From: Ifrita kowaldi
Taxonomy: Eukaryota; Chordata; Aves; Passeriformes; Cinclosomatidae
Direction of reading: 5' to 3'
NCBI GenBank assembly: GCA_013398055.1
Contig: VZRS01009483.1
Span: 124,001-188,000 of the forward strand
Length of the DNA: 64,000 nt
Shown: positions 48,963-62,078 of the stretch, one piece after another
Position numbering within the stretch: position 1 is the stretch's first letter
How the letters are laid out: each line of letters opens with the position of its first letter
Notes under the pieces: model-generated
The model's database searches: none
What the model was told of the DNA's origin: nothing
What the model saw: the letters and a program-made list of their open reading frames with translations, nothing else
Program-made: the position numbers and the translations under genes

Positions 48963-51815
48963 AAGAGGGAGCTCTCTTTCTCTTGTGTTGCCACAGCAGT
49001 CTGGGTCATTGTTTGGTAGGAACTGGGACTGGCTCCTCAGCTAAGAACATTTATTTACCATATGACTCTGGAAGTGACTCAAAACCCATGGGACACGAGG
49101 AACATGTTTGTGTTCCTAGACCTTGGTAGAAGTGGGGTGATCAGTAAAAAGTCACCTGACTGAGAGTCCATATTAGCATTTAAATATTTTGGGCATGGAT
49201 AGCTATTTTCTTGTTACCTTGAGGTCTGGCAAATGTAGTACTCTGCTTTAATCTGAATAAAGGTCTGATAATATTCTGGATATTGAAGCTGTGTGGTCCT
49301 ATCATTTTAAAGGCAGCAGACAGATGAAAGCATGTGATACCTATGCTGCACAGGCTGCTGGTTTCTACTCTGGAACATCTCAGACTTAGCCAAATCCTTC
49401 TGTCAAAATAGGCTATGTGTTTCTGTTTCTACATCAAGAGCTATGGTTAGCTCTCTGTCTATGCATGTATTACTTTGACATGAATTTTAGAAAAGATAAT
49501 GCGTTTAGATCACAGGGATGTAATGCCTGTGTACTATGACTCAGTTTTAGACTTTAGATTTGGACCATTATCTCTCTATTTTTTGTCTGGGGTATTTTGA
49601 AACCTTCTTCTAAAAGTTATGTTAGCATTCTCAGGTGTTAGTTACTATTCTCTCTCAATCTGGAGAGATAGTAATCAGTCCAGCTCCTTAAAATGGTGTG
49701 CTATAACAGCACACTGAAAGCTAGGTTTCTATTGATTCAGTAAAGATACTCCAGTCATTTATTTGCTTGTTTCTTACTAGACTTTTGGTTTCTTTGACCT
49801 TTGCTGGTGAATATTGTAATTTATGTGGTGTCCACTTGCCACATGTCCTGCTCATACTGTAAAAACCATGTCTTTCATCAGTGCTGAGGGGAACCCCAGT
49901 TCTTGGCTGGGTTCCATAATCCCAAGGTTAGAGTAGGCATATTTATTGCATTTAATCTTCAGTGTGATTTTTGTGCTCATAGGAGTAAGTATGTCCTTGT
50001 TATCCTTGGAAATTTTTTGGACAAGTGTTACATTCCTCAGTGAGACTGAAATATGGAGCTGTATAGAGCTGCTGGAGAGGACTAACAGAGCGATCAGAAA
50101 GATTTCAGGCTGGCAGCACAGCAAAGGCTTCTGTTTCCCAAAGGATGCCCTGCCTTGCTGCGTGCTTCAGCCCTGGCTGGGAGGTCAGTAGCTGTGATTC
50201 AATCACAGGATTTCCCTGGGGACTGCCCAGCTGCTCCTTGATACCGACCTGTCTTCTCCTGTGCTACTTGCACTCTTGTGTTTGTCTTCTTGGCTTTGGG
50301 CTTCTTCGTTGCATTTTTGTTGGTTTTGTTTGCTTGTTGTTTGTTTTCTCTTTTCAAAGCTACTCACTACTCTTCAAGTATTTTCAAGAAAAGAAAGACA
50401 ATGTTTACTGATTTAAATTTTGGGAATTAGGTTCCACTGGAAAATTTTGAAATATATTGCCATTTGTTTCCCTCATAAGAACAGAAGTGTTGTACTATTC
50501 CATTCACTATTCCATTCTGTCTTCCCCACAGCAAATGCACAAATTCAAATGTCAGTACCCAGAGGGAAGAGCAAGTGCCTGGAAATGTGGCAGTGTATGT
50601 GAGCAGCATTGTTGGTGAGCAGCTGCTGCTCCCATTGAACATTGCAATCTTGCAATGCACCCAGGAGTGCTGAAAGAACTGGCTGAGGAGTTCTCCAAAC
50701 CACTTGAGTTCAGCATCTCTGGGAGTGTTACGGAAGATGTGGGGGACACAATAAAAACTAATGTTCTGTCTGTAGGTTTGTAAATTAACAGGCTGTGCTA
50801 GGTAGCTTTAAATTGGTCAGCCTTTTATCAGTTCTTAACAAATCATGAAAAGAATGATATCAATCAATATAAACCGTAATCCCTTCATTGTAATGAGTGC
50901 TATTCAGCATGGTTTTATAATAAACAGTTCATTTATTTCTTTGGTATCAATTTTAATTAAATTACAAATCTGTGAGATAAAGGCAACACTGTTGTCACAG
51001 ACTCCAGTAAAACAACTGGCTTTTGGCAGAGAAGCATTCTGATTAGAAAAATAATTACTGCCAAGTGAAATCAATATAGCATATATTAAATGAATTAAAA
51101 TGTAATAATTAAGATGCTTCAATGAGCAAGTTCAGATGCTCTGTTTGAAAAGGCTATGCTTGTCCTTAGCAAGAGTGGGAGATCAAGAACGTAGGGTGAA
51201 GAAGCCCACATCCTTCTCTAAAAATGTTGGGGTTTTTTTTAAAATTTCACCAGTGTTGAACAAAATAATTGCTGACGAAGTTTCAGAGAACAAGAGGTTA
51301 ATGAAGTATAAAGTAAAGGCAGAAGAGTCATTTAGAAGTATCAGGGTTATCATGGGAGAATGACATGTGAACCACAGCCAGAGATGGGGGCAGCCAACAG
51401 TGAGCAGCACTTGCCTGGCCTGTCTGGGCAGATGTGGGGCGATCGCTCCTGCCCCAGCAGGTGCAGCGACTGCGAGCCTGAACTGAGCTCCCGTTACAGG
51501 GACGAGTGGGGTCCTAGCAAATGTCAGTGGGCTGCATATTGAATGAAAATGTAGCCATGCTATTGCTGTTTTGGCATTAATGAAAGTAGTGCCAGGATAC
51601 TCAGTGCAATTGTGTTGTACGCATGCTTACATACAAGTATGTTGGCTAGCTGGGAAGAGTTCAGAAGGCAAATACAAGGCTATTTTCTGACACTTCATCA
51701 TAGTCTTCCTTGCAAGAGAGTGAAAAAAGAAATCCAGTTCACTGCAGAGGACATTTAAAAGTAGACATAGCGCCTTTAGCAAGAAGCTGTCTCACAGCAG
51801 AAGTCTGATGAATTT
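48963..51815. other. Unique non-coding sequence, no gene seen
   Basis: No exon or transposon was recognised. It holds a GTTT-rich low-complexity patch (about 50313-50348) and a 12-bp tandem duplication (actattccattc at 50494-50505 and 50506-50517). It also has a GC/CpG-richer pocket at 51430-51500 beside an AT-rich TAAT-containing stretch (51035-51115). Confidence 0.55.
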
Positions 51816-52412
51816 TGGAGTGAGCTGCTTTTGGCTGGGGTAGAGTTAATTTTCTTCACAGTGGCTGGTATGGGGCCGTGTATTGGATTTGTGCTGACCA
51901 CAGGGTTGATAATACAGAGATGTTTTGTTATTGCTGAGCAGGGCTTACACAGAGCCAAGGCCTTTTCTGCTTTTCATATGGTGTTGCTGGTGAGGGGGCT
52001 GGGGGTGCATGGGAGGTTGGGAGGAGACACGGCTGGGACAGGTCACCCCAACTGTCCAAAGGGATATTCATGATCAGTGTGTCATCATGATCAGTGTAAG
52101 GGGAAGTAGAAGAAGGAGGAATGTTTGGAGTGGTGGTGTTTGTCTTCCCCAGTCACCACTACATGTAATGAGGCCCTGCTCTCCTGGGGATGGCTGAACA
52201 CCTGCCCAGTCATGGGAAGTAGTGAATTAATTCCTCATTTTGCTTTGCTTGTGTGCATGGCTTTTGCTTTCCCTGTTAAACTGTCTTTATCTCAACCCAT
52301 GAGTTTTCTCACTTTTACCCTTCCAACTGTCCCCCCGACCCTGCTGGTGGGGGAGTGAGCCAGCAGCTGCGTGGGGCTTGGCTGCTGGCTGGGGTTAAAC
52401 CATGACAGGGAG
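51816..52412 (+). mobile_element. Solo LTR of an avian endogenous retrovirus
   Basis: This resembles a long terminal repeat widespread in bird genomes. Diagnostic parts are ttggctggggtagagttaa near the 5' end, the U3 segments that follow, aactgtctttatctcaaccc near the R/U5 junction, and ggctggggttaaaccatgac at the 3' end. I place the LTR at 51821-52407, starting TG and ending CA. TGGAG lies immediately before it and GGGAG immediately after, a likely 5-bp target-site duplication with one mismatch. A 5-bp duplication is usual for ERVL-like elements, but class assignment is tentative. No gag, pol or env sequence lies on either side, so this is a solo LTR left by recombination. The expected ATTAAA signal reads GTTAAA (52275-52280), and the TATA region is not recognisable, so it is probably inactive. 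Confidence 0.88.
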
Positions 52413-55400
52413 ATACACTGGGAATGGACAACTGGAAGCTGAAGCTTGGGAATTGCAGACAAAAGTGCAAGTTTCTAGTAGTGGGGGCTGGAGAAACAAC
52501 TTATTGGTCCTTTAAAAAAATCATGCATTTTCATAATAAAGACTTCAGGACTCCAGCTTTAATTATGCAATCATCCAACAGTTCTCATCCTGACATTATT
52601 TGTTTTTTTTTTTCCCCCAAGTTTCTAAGAGAAAAGTCTATAATTCCTATTTTCCTGCCCATTACCTTGAAATTATGCAAAAAAGTAATGCACTCTTCTT
52701 CATTAGTGATAAATTCACATGCTTTTTTTTTTTTTTTGAAATTATGCAAACTAATTATTGAGGTATCTTGTACTAGCAGATATCTCATCTGTCCAACAAC
52801 AGAATTAATTTAAACCTAATACAGTTATATAGTTTCTTTTTCTCTGTTGATTACAAATCTAAACTTTTCTCGTTTGTTTTCAATGTAGTGACTCTGTGCA
52901 GAAAATGGTAATAATTTTGTTTACCAAAGTGATTTAATTGCCATGGTTTTCACTGTCAGTGTAATTGACATCACCTTTCTATTTTCAAACCATTCAGATG
53001 CACTAAAACTTCTCTATTAGTTCCTTGCTATTCTGCTCTGGTTTTCCACCAAGGTGGTGAGGATATTCTCTAAAAAGTAAATAATGGGGAAAAGCTCGTG
53101 TATGTGCAACAGCTTCTCTTTTTTACTGATTAAGGGTGTATGTACGTTCAGCATGTTGGCACCTTTTGCTGTATGAACAGGATAGGAAGCAATTCCATGA
53201 AGGACTTGTTGGCAGCTTGTTGCTGCTGGTGGCAGTGATACTGTAGTTGTGTAATTTACAGCTTGGGAGAAGAGGGTCTCACATTCAAGTAAGTGGTGAT
53301 TCATGCCCAAATGAGAACAGATTTCTCAGGGAAGAAAGTGATGCCCTCTTCCATTATTTCATGGCAGTTTTGCAGTATTTTTTTCCATCCTTAAAACATT
53401 TCTGGCACAAAGCTTATCTGCCAGAAATTTTCAGTCCCTGACCCTGTTGTTTATCTCTTAGATTTACTACAAGTTTTCTGTGATTAGTATTCCCAGCCTC
53501 TGCCTGCTAATACAGCGTCCAGAGTTCAACAAGCTTAGCTTTAGCATTTTTTATAAAACAGTGGGACTCTGCAGTAGACTTGTCCCTTCTGTCTTATTGC
53601 AAATATTTATCCCAATTCTCTTCATTAAAAATCTGAGTCATCTTTAGTTGTGTGCTTATAAAAATTCCACTGGAAAAACACATACGCACAAACCAACCAG
53701 ACAAAAATCCCAATCTTCCAATGGCATTCTAGAAAAGATGTTTATTCCTAGCTAAAAGTCAATTTTTTAATGTATAACACACTCATTTAGTTGAATTATT
53801 ATTAATTGTAATTGTGTCCTTGAGAGAAAAAATAGCATTTTTGCAGTGCTTGCTGTTACTGGGCTTTGCTGGTGTCTCTGTGATTTATTGGAAGGAAGCA
53901 ATATACTTGTGCCATCTCTGGCATATGCTAATTGCCCTGTTTGTTTTTGTTTTGCTTGGTTGGTTATTTTTGTTTGATTTTTTTTCCTCTCCCAAAAAAT
54001 AACCCAGCTTCTTTTTAGTAACTTAGACTTTGTCTGAATCAGGGGTGTAACCAGGCATTTTTCTCTTGCCTTCCTTGATTTGCAACACATGGAAGTCTGC
54101 AGTGAGAAGTTGTATAGATCCTGCTGATTCACTCTGGCAGATTCTAATAGTTAACTGCCTCCTGTCTGCAAGGGTGTGGGATGATCTCAGCAGGATGCGA
54201 ACAAAACTGAATTAGGTGTCACCAAGCTTGGATAAAGTGACTCTTTTTTGCTTCTGTCTTAAACACCAAAAGAAGGGCAACAAATTTGAAGGTTTCTTAT
54301 ATTGAATGTAATAAGGGCAGGTTCACTACAACGCACATTTACAGGACTCTTCATGTCTAAGTTTAAAAAAATAGTTTTTAAGGATATCCTGATCCCATTG
54401 AAGACAAGACTACTGCATCCATTAAACCCAGTGTTTGAGCCTTTTGCTCCGTAGGGGTACCCGTGCAGTGTTATACATCTTCTGGCACTGATCACCAGAG
54501 AGAACATTATCTGCTAATTCAGTGACTGGGAATATCAGCGCAGTTGGCTGCAACTGCCATGGAATTATTCAAGACTGTCTAAATAGGAAAACAGATCAGA
54601 ACATCAGGTCTCTGTCTTCTTTGCCATTGGAGCTGGTGGTGGAGCTTTTAAATATTTATTAATCTTAATAGACGCAAAAATCTGCAGATGAACTAGGTAC
54701 TGGCCCAGATACCAGATCACTGCATAGCAGCCCCTGCCCAGCTTCCTTGCATCATAGTTCTGTGCTGCACAGGCAGGGATTTTTAAATCTAATGTTTGCA
54801 ATTCAGCATTGAGGCTCTGCAACACTGCCAATCTATTAAAAATGTAAAGGTCAGAAAGCAAAATTTCCTGTGACTTCTTGTGAATTCTGGGGTTTAAATC
54901 ACTTCACATTTATGATCATGAAGTCTGATGATGGAGTTCTTGACTTATTGATCAGCATGAAAGGAAAAAGATATATGCCCCTCAAAATATCCTTTCCATG
55001 CACTGAGTTTAAAATTCAGTGTGTTGCTGCCCAGTGATGATTTCATCTTTATTGCAGGGAAACTAAGTGAAGTTGTCTTACTCAGTTTAGCTATGGCCTT
55101 TTTTTCCCAGGTGGGTCATGAAAACAACTCTACAGTAGCAGCCTTTTGAAAATACTATATCTTTTCCCTACCCCAGAATGTTACAGAGGATTTACTGGAT
55201 TGTTTTATTTGCTTCAGCAAATACCTGCTGCACTTAAGTCATAAGACACTGAAGAAATACTGCAGTAGAGTTCTTTTTATATCACCAACAATGTAACTGC
55301 ATTGTCAATTAGTCCTGAAACAGTGCTGAGGAGTTTATGGGAGGGTTGTGAATCGTACTGGAATCACTGTTTTGGGATTAATTTCTCTTTTAAATCCCAT

Positions 55401-58040
55401 CAGGGAAAGATTTTCATACACTGAAAATGGATTAAAATGTGTTGTGCTCTTTTGTGGTACAAAGAGAGAAGAATTAATTTCCAAAGGGGTTACTGCTGAT
55501 TTTCTAGAGAATGTCCATGCAAGTGTTGCAAATACATGATGTGGATTTCGGAATAGCTTTGATCCTTTTGCTGTATCTCTGGGACCGGAGATTAGGGTTT
55601 GCTAGATGATAGCTCCTGTTATTTGAAATAGCCTAAATTTTTGTAATAGTTCAGAATGTATTTTCTTCCCAGCATGGATCAGAAGTGAATTGCCAGAAAC
55701 TCAGTGGCTAGCACATTTGGGAGTGTTTGGAGAGATCCAGCCCTTATTCTGAATCACGTCCCTCTGTGACTAGATACTGTGAAATCTTTTTCTCTCTTCC
55801 TTTAGGTTCACAAGAAAAGAATGTATTATTTGGGGAAAAAACACTTCATTGAACCTGATGTTTTCCTGTTAGAGGTGGGGCTTTCTATGCAGTTGCCATT
55901 TTTTCATAGAAGAAATTTCAGAAATGTAAGGCTCTGCAAGTCATTTTCCTAGAGCCTCATTCTTTGCTCTGTCCCTTGAAACTCTGTCTCCTCAATTCAT
56001 GTGAATGTGTACAGAAGGGCAGCCTCATTCGGAAGCAAAATTCTGTAATAAAGACATGTGTGGGAGGAAGCGGATCATTTTCACTGATCTCTTTGTCTCT
56101 CTTTATTTTGTTTTCACCCTTTCTTTTGCTATAGCAACGGTGCTGAGTGTTGATGCCATAACATGTTGAAGAGATGATCTGGACATTAACTTAAACTCAA
56201 TCCATCCTTATTTCCTGTAGAAAATGGATTGTCACCTGTGAATACTTTTGTAACCATTGTATATCTCCTTATATATATATATATACTCCCTCCTCCTCAA
56301 TGGATCCTTCTCTATGTATCTTACCCACAGGTGGCATATTTATCATAACATTTTCACCTATGTGCAGCCAGGTCTCATTTTCTGTTTTCAGATGCCTCTC
56401 ATTAATATTTCAGGTGTCAAAGGTCCCTTCAGATTGGAATACATCACACCTGGCCAAGGAAAAGTGGTGTTGCATCTTTCATAAAAGTCTATCAGCTATT
56501 CTTTTCTGTGATGGTACACCTAGTCACAAGCGGTGGACTCTGCTGTTTCAATCTATCATTTCTTTTGTTTCCTTATTAAACAGCCTGCCTTTTCCAAATA
56601 AATTGCAACATATCTAAATTTCCATCATGGATAATAGCCCTGATATGGTGTCTATGTCAGTGAAACCTGGCAGAGTGAAATATTGCCCTCCCCCCAGTTT
56701 TGACTCTATCATCAAGTTTGCATTATATCAGGTCATCTAGGAGCTGCTGCAGTAATCCTTCATTCTTATTCTAGCTGTCCACTAGTGGCCTCTTATGTTT
56801 CATCAAGTGTAACATTGAAATAACAAGGTGTGCATATTTGTAGCCTCATTGTTGATTAAGTATAGTAGCTAGCTTGTGAAGTAGATGTTGGGAAATAGGA
56901 TCTTAAATCAGAGCTCATTTTCCCCCTTCAGTTTGTATGACAAAGGAAATGAGATATTCCTAGAAGTGTTGTCCACAACAAGATATAATAAGGAACAGAA
57001 GGTACAGCTATTTGACTATATTAATTAACTCTTTTCCAGAGTTACACATCTGTCAACTGGTAACTGCAGCAGCTTCTCAACTTCATTACTTTAAGAAGGT
57101 ATATTTAAGTAGCATTTTTTTGGTTGGTTTCATTTTTGTACAGACCCTTTACTTGCAGTGATACCATAGCAAAGCGACTTCTTACCAGTCTATGAAATTG
57201 CAATTTACCATTCTGCAAAACAAGCAAATAAGAAAAAGTCAACAGAAAACCCCTTAGAGCCTCTGCTAGCAGTAAAGATAGAACGTACTGTAAAAGGAAA
57301 TTTTACAGCGTAGCAGTCATCAGACTGCACAAGACATCAGTCTCCTTCATTTGGAGGTATATCTGTGTAGTTCACAAATTGTCCTTTGGCCTCTTTTTCT
57401 GTGTTCTTTAGCCAAAAGACCAGCTAAGATGAAGGGATGTTGCAGATGCAATGAATCCTTTGACAAGCACTTCAGCTTACAGCTACAGAATGGCATGAAG
57501 TTCCTCATGACCCAGATCCAGGCCAGAACTGTGCCCTTCTGATATTAGGGTGTGTTGTAACTGTAGGGAGGGTTGTCTAGTGGCTACCTAGCAGTGTGAG
57601 GATTTGGGGTGAATTGTCCAACACATTCCCTTTTCTCTGGGAAGCTGGTGTGATGAGGCCCCAGAGTGCTCCTCAAGGGGTTATTGGACCATCTCTTCAG
57701 CCCTGCTCAAGAAGGTGCACAGTCCCATCTTATTTTTTGTTGCTTGTTGACATTAATATTACATCTCCTGACTCTCTGATGAAAATTCAGGTTTCCCAAA
57801 AGCTGTTCTTTATTTATGTCTTAAGGCTATTTGCACCTTTCTGAGAAAATGCTTGACCATGGAAGGCAGAGACTCTCTGACCACTCTGCAGTTTCAGGCC
57901 TCGGTAGAGCAATAGCTGTCTTTATTTGTTCTAGTCCAAGTTACCATTTTTTATCACATCTTTCTACTGTCATGATGCTCATGGTAATCATGGACCTAAG
58001 GCGGGAGTGGGTGGATTTTTATTTTTCATCTCTGAAGAAA
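52413..58040. other. Unique non-coding sequence, no gene seen
   Basis: No gene was recognised. Simple sequences include a 15-base T tract (52723-52737), a T/G-rich patch (about 53938-53993) and a TA repeat (56270-56285). The longest open frame (121 codons, 53767-54132 minus) lies in AT-rich sequence and has no domain. A weak terminal-exon candidate at 57413-57543 is discussed under findings. Confidence 0.55.
56270..56285. repeat. (TA)n microsatellite
   Basis: Eight TA units in a row; short and without context. Confidence 0.85.
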
Positions 58041-58260
58041 GGCTCAGCAGCATTGGTGGGTGGTTCTATACCCCCCTTCAAGGGTCTCAGTTTAGGTCTC
58101 GCTTACCTCAGATGACAGTTTTCTCTGTGTATGTCTCCTCAAGAGATTTNGGCTCAGCATCATTGGTGGGTGGTTCTATACCCCCCTTCAAGGGTCTCAG
58201 TTTAGGTCTCGCTTACCTCAGATGACAGTTTTCTCTGTGTATGTCTCCTCAAGAGATTTT
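58041..58260. repeat. 110-bp direct duplication abutting an N (probable assembly artefact)
   Basis: Copy one is 58041-58150 and copy two is 58151-58260. They agree at every called base except position 10 of the unit (g in the first copy, t in the second). The first copy ends in the window's only N at 58150, exactly at the junction. This is what results when two contigs with overlapping ends are joined by a placeholder N instead of merged. A true tandem duplication is less likely. Confidence 0.9.
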
Positions 58261-61200
58261 GAGGGAAGGCATCTAATGTGGCTTTACTTCTTTGCATTTT
58301 CTTTGTTTGTGACCAGAAATAAGAAATTTTCTCCTCATTGTAAGAAAATAGGAAATCCTGATTTAATCTGTTTGGCACATATTGTTTGTTTAATTATTGT
58401 GTGATTGCTGTGTGACAACAGAGTAGGAGTAATATGGCCACACATTGCTGTTTCAGGGTGTGTTTCTTTATGATCTCGCAGAAACAGATCACCAGTCCCT
58501 TTCTCCAGCCCTCCTTTCTGCTCAAAACCTGCCCTGCCCCAAAAAGTGTAGCACAGCCAGTGCACTGCAGATCTGAGAGTGCTTGCTTCAGTTCACAGAG
58601 CGCTAGTGATAAACAGGCATTCTCTTGAGTTCTCAAGGCTTGAAACTTTTGTTTACTCTCCAGGAAACTTCATTTAATATTCTTGTGAAATAAAAAATAA
58701 ACTTGAGAGGTGCTGGAACCCCTTTTTGAGAGTGTTGTTTCGAGTATCAGTTACCTTGGCCTGCCTGGCCTTTTACTACAATTGAAACACTTCTACTCTC
58801 TTACTGCTTTAGCAAGTTGGCGTTACATTTGTTATAAATGCAGAGGTTGTAACACCTCCTGATGTGGCATGAATAGTTTTCAAGGCCAGGCTTTTTTGTT
58901 GTTGGGATGTCTTTTACTGATCAACAAGTTCTCCTTATTTCAGGTTGGAGTTCATTAACCTGAAGATGCAAAAGGCTGGGATTGTTTGTATTTCTGAGAC
59001 CTGATTAAGAATTGAAACAAATGGAAATGAAATTTCTGCTATCGAACATTATTTAAATTACTGTAAATCCTCATTTGATTACTGCTGTGCTATAGGTACA
59101 TACTTTTCTCTGTAAATTAACTCAAATCTATTAGAATTTTTGCTTTTGGAAGTCAGTTGCTTATAGGTAATGTCTATTTTTTAATGGAAGGAAAATTAGA
59201 TGATTATTCCCAGTAATGAATCAGAGAAACCAGGGAAAGTGCTGCCATGATTATTCCCATGTTCAGTCAGGTTGTGTAAATATTTCATAGGAAAAGAGTT
59301 GCCTAGAAGATTGTAGGAGGATCATCCTGTGAATAATAAACTCTTAAAGGGATGGCATGACAAGAACAAAAGGAGTTGAGTGCAATATGAAGGGACAAAA
59401 GAAGGTGAGAGGTTTACATCAGCACTGCACATTGAGCTACAAGTAAATGCAAAGGGACTGAAGTGAATGCTCACATCAGCAAAAAGTGCCAAAATATGAA
59501 GGGAGGCTGAAAATGAAGCAATATTCAATTTGCTTTGGAGCTATGTGCTATTGATGAACTGAGCACAGAATCTTCTTTCTCACAAGTATGACCTGAAAGA
59601 TGGTGTTTCTTGTCCTCTCTTCCCAAATAGTAATATGCTGATACTGAGCTCGTTGTAGGGCTTTTTAAAAAATGTGTTATCTCTCCATAATAGCAATTGC
59701 TGCCCCTCTTTGTTTTCAGTATATACTCTTGAGACTGTCATGTCAGTGTATGTGGGCTTTGACTTCTCTTACCTTCAGCAGAACAGTCCTGTTCAAACAA
59801 GATCAGACAAAAAAACTGTTTAAGGAAGAGCAGAAAAGCATAGAGGAGAAAGAAGGAACACCTCTGTGTTAAGAGGATTTTTTAAAAGGGATCTGAGGAA
59901 GCTGCTGACATAGGGATGGAGGCTGTAGTCTCAGTAGGGAGGACAAAATGACTATGAGATGTTTATTGTCTCATTTCAATTGGTCATCAGCTCATTCACT
60001 GTGTGTAGGGCAAAATCAGAAAGGAAGGAAAGGCCTATCAAGAGCCCAAAATGCAACACTCAGCTGATAAAATTGTATCTTGTTTTGGAATGGCTCCTCT
60101 AATTGTCTTCTGTCTCATCAGGGTGAAAAAAATCTCACCCTTTTTCTTCATTTTAACAAGAGTCAGTATATATATAGACTTTCTATTAAAATTCACTAAC
60201 TGTGCTATTGCCATTCCTTTTATCTTCTCAGCCAGGTTAATAAGATTCTGTGTATACTGCAGAACAATAACACTCTTGTCTGGTCAAAAACACATTTTAC
60301 ATCTTCTGGGAGGAAGTAATCCTTACGTAAATACGCTGGTTGCACTGTTCTGTCATTGGGAATTTGCTTGTGTGCTGAAGAAGAAAGGTTCCTAGCTGAT
60401 TGTTTAGAATTAATTAATGCTTCTAGAATTGTTTTTCATGCTACACCAGTGTAAGAATACTGATATACTGTAATTGCAATGCTCCCAATTCAGATTCAGT
60501 GGCAAAACTATACTGTAAATAAGTATATAGAACAAAGATAATTTATATTGGTAAAAGAATTGTCATATATAACTATATTCTAGGTATTTCTACTGCCACA
60601 GTACTGGCCAGGTGACACATCTTTTCAGAGCCTGGCTCACAAAGAAGTGGCAGTTATAGGTCACAGTAGGCATAGTACTTATTACAGTTCATTACAAAAA
60701 TGCCTGATAAAGAACTTTCTGGAGCTCAGCTCTCATTAATCTTGTTATCCAAATGTGGGATAGTGATTCTTGCAAAGTCTTCTGTGCGAAGAGAGGCAGT
60801 AGAGAGGAACCAAAGAAGTGGTAAGAGCTTCCAGTAATCCCTGTTTCAGCTTGAAATTGTAATGCTGGGAGGATCCTTTGTGACCTTTTCAGCCACTAAG
60901 GCAGAAAATGCCAGCTTATAACTCCTTCATGCAGGACTTCTGGAACAGTTTGATGGAGCTCATAAACATCTGCTGGACACGTGAACTGTAATTAACAGTT
61001 CCAGACATGGGCATCAAGAATCATGTTCCCATGCACAGTGGATATTTGTCCTGCAGACCTTGTGTGGCCCACTGCAAAGAAAGAGGCCATGTCCAAGAGA
61101 AGGACTGGTGTCCTGTCCTTGCTCTCCATATTTGCATGCATCGGTCCAGCTTAGAAGTTGTTGTAACTTGACTCATGTAATCAGAATGACTTGTTCACTG

Positions 61201-61996
61201 TGCTTATTTAGATAAATGAAACCTGAGCTAAAGAGCAGGAATTACTGCAAATAAGGAGAAAAACATCTTATATGGAGGTTGGATATTGCTTGGAGGCCAA
61301 GTCTGAAGAAATGACCTTCACTTGTGCTTCTAACACAGACTTTTGGGATCACCTTAGATAATGAAACTATGCCTCTATTCTCATCTGCTAATGGGAATAA
61401 ACCTTACCTTATCCTCCTGCTGTTTTACCTAATCAGATTATAAGCTCTGGGGACAAGACTGTCACTTAAAATAATAAGTATGTTCAAAACCCAGTTTGTA
61501 GGTGGATCCACTAAGCCTTGGGGGCCACAATCACGAAGGGATTTATATGCCTTTGGCCACTTATTTCTGTGGGAAGTACATTTGTGGGTCTTTGTTGTAG
61601 ACAATACCGATACACAATAAGTATCAGAAAAAAATTGCTAGACTATTTAAAAGATTATGTTTGAAAGGAAAAAAGGGAAAGCAGAAAGAAAGCAAAGAAA
61701 AAGAACCCTGAAAGAACAAAGTTGCAATAGGTAAGTTTTGAAGTTATATGTGCTAAAGATGAAACAGACTATGCAGTAACTTGCAAAGCAGGCAATGCTT
61801 AAACTGCATTGAAGGTTAAGAAACTAGTAGAATTGTTTCATTAATTTCTTTCCTTCTTTCTTTTGTGATGAAGACCACTAAATCTGTGTTATTTTAGGAT
61901 AAGAAGATGATCCAGACCATGGAATATGAGAGTAGCATTAATATGAGGAGGCTTTTTTGCTCCTGCTGTTCTAGTTTTGGGGTGAAACGTAAGCCC

Positions 61997-62078
61997 AGAT
62001 CTTAATCATGTGCAGTGATTAAGATCTTGCTAACAAGTGGATTGACTATGTAGAAAAGCTCAAGCTTCAAGTTTGAGC
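61997..62078. repeat. Two adjacent inverted repeats (hairpins)
   Basis: The first hairpin has perfect 12-bp arms, agatcttaatca (61997-62008) and tgattaagatct (62016-62027), around a 7-base loop. Thirty bases on, a second has arms gctcaagc (62058-62065) and gtttgagc (62071-62078), an 8-bp stem with one G-T pair and a 5-base loop. No transposon ends or terminator context were recognised. Confidence 0.85.
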
